From positions 1-42,131 of the forward strand of contig CAMACX010000025.1 of assembly GCA_945831575.1 (NCBI GenBank): DNA of 42,131 nucleotides, given 5' to 3'. The notes beneath the pieces are model-generated. The model did not search any database, was not told the origin of the DNA, and worked only from the letters and a program-made list of their open reading frames with translations. Shown here in pieces: positions 30,301 through 36,900 of this stretch (the stretch's first letter is position 1; each line of letters opens with the position of its first letter). The DNA is from an uncultured Mediterranea sp. GTDB lineage: Bacteria > Bacteroidota > Bacteroidia > Bacteroidales > Bacteroidaceae. The translations under genes and the position numbers were made by a program.

Positions 30301-30724
30301 TCAGATTCGCCTTCTTCTGCGTACCATAACCCACTACGACCACCTCGTCGAGCAATTCAGTATCTTCTTTCAATATCACGCGGACTGTCTTGGCTGCCTT
30401 TACTTCCTGCGTCTTGTAGCCGACGAAGGAGATTTGCAGCGTAGCACCCGCCTTCACGGTGAGTGTAAACTGTCCATCGATGTTGGTTACCATACCGTTG
30501 GCTGTCCCTTTCTCCACCACGCTGGCCCCAATGACGGGCTCGCCTTTGGTATCGACAACCACACCGCTGACGGTAACAGATTGCATTTGTTCGGTAACGC
30601 CGGGATTAGCTGCCGTAGTCTCGGCTGCCAAGAGATTACCGCTACTTAGACACAGTGCGCTCAAAGCCACTGCCGTGAGGAGCTTGCTACCTGCCAGTCC
30701 TCTACTTTTGCGATTTTCATTCAT
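27341..30724 (-). CDS. SusC/RagA-family TonB-dependent transporter
   Basis: 1127 residues. Signal peptide (~1-34, LLTAVALSALCLSSGNLLAAE), carboxypeptidase-regulatory-like domain ~50-125 (VSGVVVDTKGEPVIGASVVEKGTANG), the SusC signature LLDEVVVVGYGTQKKANLTGAV leading into the plug (~128-250), and a 22-strand barrel ending ITRTFSFGVQVTL. There is no STN domain, so no direct signalling to an anti-sigma factor. Imports a substrate captured by the SusD partner, powered by TonB. No glycoside hydrolase, peptidase or HTCS/SusR/ECF regulator adjoins the pair in this window, so the substrate cannot be inferred. Confidence 0.96.
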   Translation of the reverse strand: MNENRKSRGLAGSKLLTAVALSALCLSSGNLLAAETTAANPGVTEQMQSVTVSGVVVDTKGEPVIGASVVEKGTANGMVTNIDGQFTLTVKAGATLQISFVGYKTQEVKAAKTVRVILKEDTELLDEVVVVGYGTQKKANLTGAVTTVDLGKTMEGRPQQDVAKALQGAVPGLTITMDSGNINDAANMRIRGVGTLSNGEVSNPLIVVDGVPYDDISFLNTQDIESISVLKDAASTSIYGTRAAFGVILIQTKGAKPTDKVTINYSNNFAWDQSTYIPDYPDVPTQLKMALEGKANAGQYEVELFGMYFDKLLPYAEKWKQQNGGKIGYGEARPYKSDSDVGDYAIIDGTAYYYADYDIQDIFYSKAAPSQSHNLSVQGTSGKTNYYLSFGYDSKEGILKIRPDKLKKYNVSANVSSKIFDWLEVGARMNFSRRDYTKPETYSSTYQYLWRWGSFFIPSNTIDGVDSRVIGMIKQASDRNIITDLTRMNSYVKAEIIKGLTFNADFTYAIQNRTMRWDDFSVYARNWGSTTPSYIVSKSNTAAFRDMSKRNTWTLNAYMNYAKTFAKDHNLNVMAGANAEETDYIYLSGQRKGLYDQSYNELNLANQDGQQIGWAHNDRASAGYFGRINYDYKGIYLLELNGRYDGSSRFPHNDQWAFFPSASVGYRFSEEAFFAPLKSVVNNGKIRASWGEIGNEAVGDYMFEALISQRLDNASTGMIYWVDGNGANANKLTMYNMPDLVSSSLSWERIRTTDIGIDLGFLNNELSASFDWYQRENRDMLAPAQTRPNVLGDTAPYENAGTMRTRGWELNLDWHHTFGDFNVYANFNLSDSKTEVTKWTNDSKLLNSYYSGKTYGDIWGFETDRYFEESDFTGKNEDGSWNYASGVPSQAGLETGSFHFGPGDIKYKDLNGDGKIDGGKGTADDHGDLKVIGNSLPRYEYSFHLGGSWKGIDLDLFFQGVGKRDNWTISSLNFPLMRAADLAVYDNQTSYNKVLYSSDWKTITGYEINQGNTYPRLYPGNDTKGRISSIANGCNNYYPQSRYLTDMSYLRLKNVTVGYTLPKEWTRKAFIEKARIYFSGSNLFLLHKGNDLPVDPEVNTGEGLSYGGWGRTAPITRTFSFGVQVTL

Positions 30725-31117
30725 AACTGATTAGCGTAATTAATGTTGATAGGATGTGGAGATGTCTAATCTTCTCCATAAATAAATAATAGGTTTCTCT
30801 CAGGCCAGGCAGATGGTCCAGCCAGATAAAAGGTACAAAGCTTGTTTTAGTTCATAGGCGATTCCAAAATTTTAAGCATTTATATTTTAACAATAAACTC
30901 ATTATGCACATTAAATAGCCCCATTTTCATAGACTAATACTTATTTTTTTGCAAAGTAATGAATTAATTTAGAAATCAACAAGCATTATATCCTAAAACT
31001 ATGTTAACAACACGAAATTTATTAAGAATACTTGTTCTATTTGTGAAAAACAAATGCAATCATTGTGCAAAATAGACAAGTGATGCAGGTAATGACTCCT
31101 ATACCTTATTATATATA
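30725..31117. other. AT-rich upstream region of susC, no gene
   Basis: No plausible ORF. A minus-strand TTACTTTG at 30959-30952 is one base off the -7 consensus and would give a ~220-nt leader for the SusC gene; a TTG-rich stretch upstream may serve as -33. Long susC leaders are common and can be small-RNA targets, but I recognise no specific structure here. Confidence 0.4.
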
Positions 31118-31119
31118 TA

Positions 31120-31184
31120 CTCCCTAATATTATATGTAGGCTCCCTAAATGTCATATATATGCTCTCTACACGGCGTGGACAAG
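31120..31184. repeat. Degenerate 21-22 bp tandem repeat, CTCCCTAA type
   Basis: CTCCCTAA at 31120, CTCCCTAA at 31141 and CTCTCTAC at 31163 begin units of 21, 22 and 22 bp, the first two rich in TATATAT/TATATG. A related CTCCTATA lies 24 bp before the first. Confidence 0.6.
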
Positions 31185-31197
31185 TTGTAATCAGCAG

Positions 31198-31307
31198 GAT
31201 GAAAAAGGATTTTCATCGCGATGAAAAAAGATTCTCATCGCGTTGGTAACGACTGGCATAAGTGTGGTTGACGAATGGTATAAGTGTGGCTAATCTACCT
31301 AACTGAC
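31198..31307. repeat. Five 22-bp units in related pairs
   Basis: Units of 22 bp from 31198, 31220, 31242, 31264 and 31286. Units 1 and 2 match at 20 of 22 positions and are each hairpins (GATGAAAA-AGGA-TTTTCATC in unit 1). Units 3 and 4 share GG(C/T)ATAAGT at their ends, and units 4 and 5 begin GTGG(T/C)T. No coding potential. Confidence 0.7.
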
Positions 31308-31347
31308 CCAGGAGGCGGACAATGGAGATGCGAATGGATTCGCAAAA

Positions 31348-31493
31348 ATACTTCATACTTCATATTTACCTCTATCATACTGGTATTCAACAAGATACAG
31401 TGTGAAGTGTCATATTTGACACTTCACGCCATACTTCATACGTTAACGTGCTGTATATCAATATTATACAAGCAAATATGAAGTATGAAGTAT
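31348..31493. repeat. 146-bp structured element A built from the word ATACTTC
   Basis: Bounded by perfect 20-bp inverted arms (31348-31367 and 31474-31493), each containing two tandem copies of the 7-bp word. A perfect 11-bp inner hairpin lies at 31402-31427 (loop TATT). Word positions relative to the start: 0 and 7 forward, 56 reverse (GAAGTGT), 71 forward (ACACTTC), 83 forward, 132 and 139 reverse. No ORF worth calling. Confidence 0.85.
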
Positions 31494-31517
31494 CATTTTG
31501 CGAGAGAACAAAAAAAA

Positions 31518-31663
31518 TCCTACATCCTACACTAGAGTAATCTATTCGTCTGAGAAACTGCGCGATAACCAGTGTAGGAGAAGTGTAGGAGAAAAGGCTT
31601 CTCCTACACTGATTATATCATTGGATATCAGAGGTATAGAACTCAAAAGTGTAGGATGTAGGA
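31518..31663. repeat. 146-bp structured element B built from the word TCCTACA
   Basis: Same length as element A, 24 bp away. Perfect 16-bp inverted arms (31518-31533 and 31648-31663), again two tandem words in each. Word positions: 0 and 7 forward, 55 and 66 reverse, 84 forward, 132 and 139 reverse. Eight A precede the left arm, so on the minus strand the element ends in a T-run and may also terminate meaB transcription (meaB stop is 13 bp away). Confidence 0.85.
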
Positions 31664-31676
31664 GGAATGCGCTGCT

Positions 31677-32777
31677 TTACCTCTTCAACGCCTGGAAGTA
31701 GGTGTCGAGCAGGTCGCGGGCAGCAATGAACGAGGAGATGCGGCCTTCGAGCACCTGCTTCTCCTTGAGCTGCAAAAGGGCCTCCACCTCGGGATGCTGG
31801 TAGAAGCTGGTACGCAACTGCTCGTTGATGGACTCGTACATCCAATACTTACTCTGCTCGTTGCGGCGATAGTCGAAGTAGCCGTTCTCCTTGACGAAGC
31901 GGATGTATTCGTAGATCATATCCCATATCTCCTTGATGCCCAGATTGTAGAAGCCGGAGTAGCAGAGTACCTGCGGAGTCCAGCCACTCTCAGGAGCCGG
32001 GAAGAGATGGAGGGCGTTGCGAAACTGTGTGGCAGCCAGCCGGGCCCGCTCCAGATTGTCGCCATCGGCCTTGTTGATGACAATGCCGTCAGCCATCTCC
32101 ATGATGCCACGCTTGATGCCCTGAAGCTCGTCGCCCGTGCCCGAGAGCTGTATCAGCAGGAAGAAATCGACCATGGAGTGAACAGCCGTCTCGCTCTGCC
32201 CCACGCCAACCGTCTCTACAAAAATCTTGTCGAAACCGGCAGCCTCGCAGAGGAAGATGGTCTCACGCGTCTTACGGGCCACACCACCCAACGAGCCAGC
32301 CGAAGGACTGGGGCGGATGAAGGAGTCGGGATGCACAGCCAACTTCTCCATGCGGGTCTTGTCGCCCAGAATGCTCCCCTTGCTCCGCTCACTGCTCGGG
32401 TCGATGGCCAGCACGGCGAGTTTGCCACCATACTGCTGCAAGACATGCAGTCCGAAAGCATCAATCGAGGTGCTCTTACCTGCCCCGGGTACACCGCTGA
32501 TGCCGATGCGCACCGACTGGCCCGTATAGGGCAGACACTTCTCGATGACCTCCTGAGCCAGAGCCTGATGCTCGGGACGCACACTCTCTACGAGCGTAAC
32601 GGCCTGACTGAGCAGGGTGACATTGCCCTTGAGGATGCCCTCTACAAACTCGCCCGCGGTGGGCTGATGCCTACGAGGCTTACGCTTCAGGTAAGGATTG
32701 ACTGATGAAGGTTGCTCCACTCCGGCATTGACTACCAATCCTTTATACGCTTCACTGTTCTCGGGATGTTCCATCAT
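31677..32777 (-). CDS. meaB: MeaB/ArgK-family GTPase, methylmalonyl-CoA mutase chaperone
   Basis: 366 residues from ATG at 32777 (ATG at 32774 possible); the frame is open to 32873 but that would overlap the upstream gene's end. P-loop GVPGAGKST at ~95-103, then AIDPSSERSKGSILGDKTRM, FIRPSPSAGSLGGVARKTRETI, FVETVGVGQSE (switch/Walker B) and VINKADGDN (guanine specificity), all MeaB landmarks. MeaB protects and reloads the B12-dependent methylmalonyl-CoA mutase of the succinate-propionate pathway; mutA/mutB are not in the window. 49 bp after the DUF1573 gene. Confidence 0.93.
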   Translation of the reverse strand: MMEHPENSEAYKGLVVNAGVEQPSSVNPYLKRKPRRHQPTAGEFVEGILKGNVTLLSQAVTLVESVRPEHQALAQEVIEKCLPYTGQSVRIGISGVPGAGKSTSIDAFGLHVLQQYGGKLAVLAIDPSSERSKGSILGDKTRMEKLAVHPDSFIRPSPSAGSLGGVARKTRETIFLCEAAGFDKIFVETVGVGQSETAVHSMVDFFLLIQLSGTGDELQGIKRGIMEMADGIVINKADGDNLERARLAATQFRNALHLFPAPESGWTPQVLCYSGFYNLGIKEIWDMIYEYIRFVKENGYFDYRRNEQSKYWMYESINEQLRTSFYQHPEVEALLQLKEKQVLEGRISSFIAARDLLDTYFQALKR

Positions 32778-32826
32778 ATCATTGTGCTTTAGGGTTATAT
32801 ATACGTTTGTCCTATCATGGACCGGT

Positions 32827-33894
32827 CTATTTGGCCAGGATATTGATCTCTTTCTTGGGATGCTGCGGGTCATTGGTTATCATGAGCAGTCGCAACGGAC
32901 GGCGGGACTTGCTCACGTGGCGACGGTCAACGGTGACACGCAGCCGGGTGGATTCGCCGGGTTGGAGCACACGCTTCTTCAGGGCGACCCCCACTGCGGG
33001 GTGAAATACCTGCAGTTTGCTAATCTCCAGCGGGGTGCGACCTTCGTTGGTCACGGTGATGTTCTGCTTAGCCTTCTGCTTCTTGGCAAGTGTCAGCCGC
33101 ATATCGACCTCTTCTGCCGAAAGGCGAATCAGCGGAGCTCGCTCCAGCTCGGTCTGACTAAGGTTGGAGAAGTCGGGCAAGAGAATGGCAGAGATGGGCA
33201 GCTCATTCTCCTCGGAGACCTTATCACCCAAGAAACGGGCTACATAGACTGACGACTGCGTCAGCCCCAGGTCGGTCAGCCGATCGGAATGCAGGGTGAT
33301 GGTCATCACCCCCTTCTCACCTTGCTGCAATACAGCAGGTCTGCAGCTCGCTTCCAGGTAGGAGGGCAAGTGCATGAGCACCGGTTCGTAAGGACGGCCA
33401 GAGAGGTTGGCCACTCCGAGTGTCAACTGGCAGCTTTCACCCCGATACAGGTCGGGAAAGTCCAGACTGCTTTTATCCACACGGATTTCTCCGATAAGGT
33501 AGGGATGCGTGAGGGTGAAGTCCTTGATTTCGGCCACCACCTCGCCAGCCAGGCGGAGATAGACCAGATAGGGTTCTGCATTGGTCATCACAGCCACCGA
33601 CTTCTGGAAGTGGCCCAGTAGCTGGGCATCGAAGGTGACGCTCACCTCCCCCGTCTCGCCCGGGGCAATCGGTGTCTGTGTCCACTGCACCGAGGAGCAT
33701 TCACAGTCAGGCTCCACCTCGGTCAGCACCAGCGGTTTGTCACCTGTATTGGTGATGAGGTAACGCACGGTAGCCGGATGCTTCCACTCTATCTGCCCGA
33801 GGTTAATCAACTCAGTATTTGAGGTAAAGCGTGCCTGTGCCGTGACGGTAAGCGCCACGCACAAGCTATAGAAAAGGGTAATCAATCGTTTCAT
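32827..33894 (-). CDS. DUF1573 (Ig-like) secreted protein
   Basis: 355 residues. Signal peptide MKRLITLFYSLCVALTVTAQ. First DUF1573 unit ~25-120 (FTSNTELINLGQIEWKHPATVRYLITNTGDKPLVLTEVEPDCECSSVQW) with the typical CxC pair, an intermediate beta domain, and a second unit ~255-355 (KQNITVTNEGRTPLEISKLQVFHPAVGVAL... NDPQHPKKEI). Such ASH/Ig-like domains bind other envelope proteins; function unknown. Located between the macroglobulin-like gene (83 bp upstream) and meaB. Confidence 0.82.
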   Translation of the reverse strand: MKRLITLFYSLCVALTVTAQARFTSNTELINLGQIEWKHPATVRYLITNTGDKPLVLTEVEPDCECSSVQWTQTPIAPGETGEVSVTFDAQLLGHFQKSVAVMTNAEPYLVYLRLAGEVVAEIKDFTLTHPYLIGEIRVDKSSLDFPDLYRGESCQLTLGVANLSGRPYEPVLMHLPSYLEASCRPAVLQQGEKGVMTITLHSDRLTDLGLTQSSVYVARFLGDKVSEENELPISAILLPDFSNLSQTELERAPLIRLSAEEVDMRLTLAKKQKAKQNITVTNEGRTPLEISKLQVFHPAVGVALKKRVLQPGESTRLRVTVDRRHVSKSRRPLRLLMITNDPQHPKKEINILAK

Positions 33895-33923
33895 TCGTTC
33901 TATACTTTAGCTTCATGGATGAG

Positions 33924-33931
33924 CAAAGGTA
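33924..33931 (-). promoter_or_regulatory. Bacteroidetes -7 element for DUF1573-meaB
   Basis: Minus strand TACCTTTG, ~30 nt before the ATG. TTTG boxes occur 14 and 23 nt upstream, neither at the ideal 19-20. Confidence 0.45.
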
Positions 33932-33977
33932 GTGTTTTCTTTTCACAAAACGTGCAAAACAACTGTTATTTTTCACT

Positions 33978-36900
33978 TTATCGCGTTACAATGACCCTGA
34001 TAGCGGCTGAATGGGCCGCAAATTCGGGGGCATAGGCACATTGCATGGAGGCCATACCAGCCTCATAAGTACCGGCACGCACCACCCTGTAGCTATGTTC
34101 CAGCACGTGTACGCCCTTGGGCAGACAATCGAAGAAGAAGGAGGCCGAGGCATCTTTCACATCGAGGTAATACCCCATTCCCCGGCTCCAGCGGTAACCG
34201 GAGAGGACGGAAAGCGGCTCGAAGCAGGCCCCACGCTGATCCTTGAGCTGCACAAACTCCATGCTGCGGTCGGTACGAATCACCAGTCGGGAGACAACCC
34301 GGTCACCCACTGTCAACGGTGTGGTTCCCTCGATGAGACGTTCCAGACAGCTCTTGCCCCCAGCATCCACCCGTTCCACAAAGAGTTGCTTCTCCACCTG
34401 GAGACCCTGACCATAGGACTTCACCTCCTCCAGAGGCAAGAGGCAGCGGGCATATACGGCTCCCCAAGCCATACCTTCATCCTGCTTCTCCACCTGCAAC
34501 TTACGGCTGCGAAGCGCCGCATCACCCTCCGTAAAGGTGCGCTGGATAGAGGCCATTCCCTCCAGGGCCTCGTCAGCGGTAGTATCTATCTGCTCCTTGC
34601 CGAGGGTCAGCAGCACACGACCACCTGTCAGCCACTCACTGCTTCCCTGCATCAACAAGGCATAGACCGCATCGGCCGAGGCTACCGTCTGGCCCCAGCT
34701 ACGGGTCTGCTTCTGCTGCAGGAGCCATACCTTCATCTGTCCGATGAGCGACTCCTCACCTCCAGCCCGCTGCAGAGCCTCCATGCAAGCCACATGGAGC
34801 GAAATGTTGCCCATGCCCCACATGTCTGTCTCCTTCATCGCAAACGAAGCCCCTCTGCCAGGGGTCAACGTAACGTGTTCCTTGATGGATTGCACCACCT
34901 CTGCAGCCGATGCGCCCCGTCCATGAGCAAGCAGCACCACCGCCAGACGGGCCTTCTGAGCCAACGAAGTAGAGGCACGTGCCTCTTCCCACAGTCTAAG
35001 GCACTCATCCACCACCTTCTTCTGCTTCGCTTCGGGATTCTCCCCACAGATTGTCAACAGATAAAGGTATTCCAGGTCCTGTGGCATGGCCACCATCTGC
35101 TTACTGTCACCCTGCTTGCGATGACGCACTTCATACCGCTTCATGGCCTCCTGATGCAGGTAGTTCATCCCCTTACGGGCCATATCACGAGCCTCCATTG
35201 GGAGCGGTTCACCCGTCAGCATCGGCAAGCGGAAGAGTTGCTGCAAGATGAAGTGGGTGACATAGCTGTTGCCATCCATTCCCGCAAACCAGCTCCAAGC
35301 CCCCGAAGGGAGCTGCAACTGACGCAGCTTTTCCAGAGCCATCGTGAGTCGGTAGCGCATCTGGTTCTCATCAAAGAAGCGGGCCATGCGCCGTTGGCGC
35401 TCCGTCTCACTCTCCGCCTCCATCACCCAGGGTGACTCATGGAGCAGTATCTCCTTCACCTCCTGATTCTGCTCCAACCGGCTACTCAAGGCCTGTTGCT
35501 CAACGCCTTGTGCTCGCCAAGCCTCCAACGTGTGCTGAATGACCGGATGCTGCTTCACCAGATGTTGGCCCAAAGCATGAGCATACCACGAAGCAGCCCA
35601 GCTGATAGCATTGTCCTCACCCTGCGGTGACATGGCGGGTAGTGCCGATACGGCATACCAAGCCGGATTGCCCGTCATCTCCAGCGTCAAGCGACGTTGC
35701 GTGGCCTTCGGAGAGTGGTTGTTGAAGAGGGTATCGAGTGCATAAGTATAACTACCTTTACCATTGATAACCAGCGGGATGGTCTCCGTCACAGGTACTT
35801 TGCGGCTCAAGATGGGCAGCACCAGCTGTTCGCCGTCGCTGAAGGTGCCTCCATCGGCCACCATACGCACTCCCACCACCGAACGATCATCGGATAACTT
35901 CAGCTGAAAGCGCACCACCTGACTTGCCATAGCCCCTACCGCAAAGGAGATCCGCTTCACCTGAAGCACCTTCTCCGTCGCTGGGTCAAAGAGGGTCAGT
36001 TTCACACTCCCCTGCTGTTTGTTTGCAGTTTGGTTGGTAATCGTGGCCGAGAGTTCCATCTCATCCCCTGCCCGCACGAAGCGAGGCCATTGGGGCTGAA
36101 GCATAAACTCCTTAGCCGTAACGACCGAAGTGCGAAGCGTACCAGTCAGCATCTGCTGCGTATGGGCAAAGCCGATAAAGTTCCAGCGGGTCAACCGCTG
36201 CGGAGCTACAAAGCGTAAGGTGACATGGCCTTCAGCATCCGTTGCCAGCTGAGGATAGAAGAAGGCGGTCTCATCCAGTCGTTCACGAAGTTGCACCGGC
36301 TTTTCATCCCCTAGTGACGATTTCTCCTCTTCATCTAGGGCCTGTCCGTCGCTCTCCTCCGCCACCGCCATCTCCGCAGCATCTTCCACTGTCGTGAGGG
36401 CGCTATTCGGAGCCAAAGCCAAGGCGCGAGAGGCCGTGTGTCCCTTTGCAGCCAGAAGGAGCCTATCCTTGGTACGATAGACCAACGACTGGGGCCACAC
36501 CATCTCATCGTATGCCATTGCGGGTACCTTCAACTCCTTCCAAGGGAAGTTGAAGGAGCGATAGGGCAACGGGCGGGACATCGAGCGCCATTGGTAAGGA
36601 TAATAAATAGGACGAGGAGGCATGGTGGTGAATGTGGGGTTATGACGTACAAAGCGGTCGAGTGAGGCATCATATAGCAAGGCCATCAGTTCTGCTTCTG
36701 CTCCTTCATCCTCCTGTGTCACCTGAAGTTGCCACTCCTCCTGCTGCCCAGGATTAAGCCGGTCGCGCATCACGTTCCACCTGATTTGCAGCGCTTTGGG
36801 CTTATCCAGCCTCGTGAGCTGATGTACCGAATGATGCCATTCTCCCTCTTTCACATACCCTAAAGCCAGCTGGATTCCTCTACCATACCGCTGCTGATAA

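Noticed and set aside
31518..31663. Simple intrinsic terminator of meaB
   Set aside because: On the minus strand the arm is followed by T8 so it may terminate, but the ~114-nt interior with three more word copies and the matching element A are not explained by termination alone.
31284..31701. Two plus-strand ORFs of ~65 codons over the repeat region
   Set aside because: They run through the inverted-repeat elements, have no ribosome site and encode low-complexity sequence; best read as chance.
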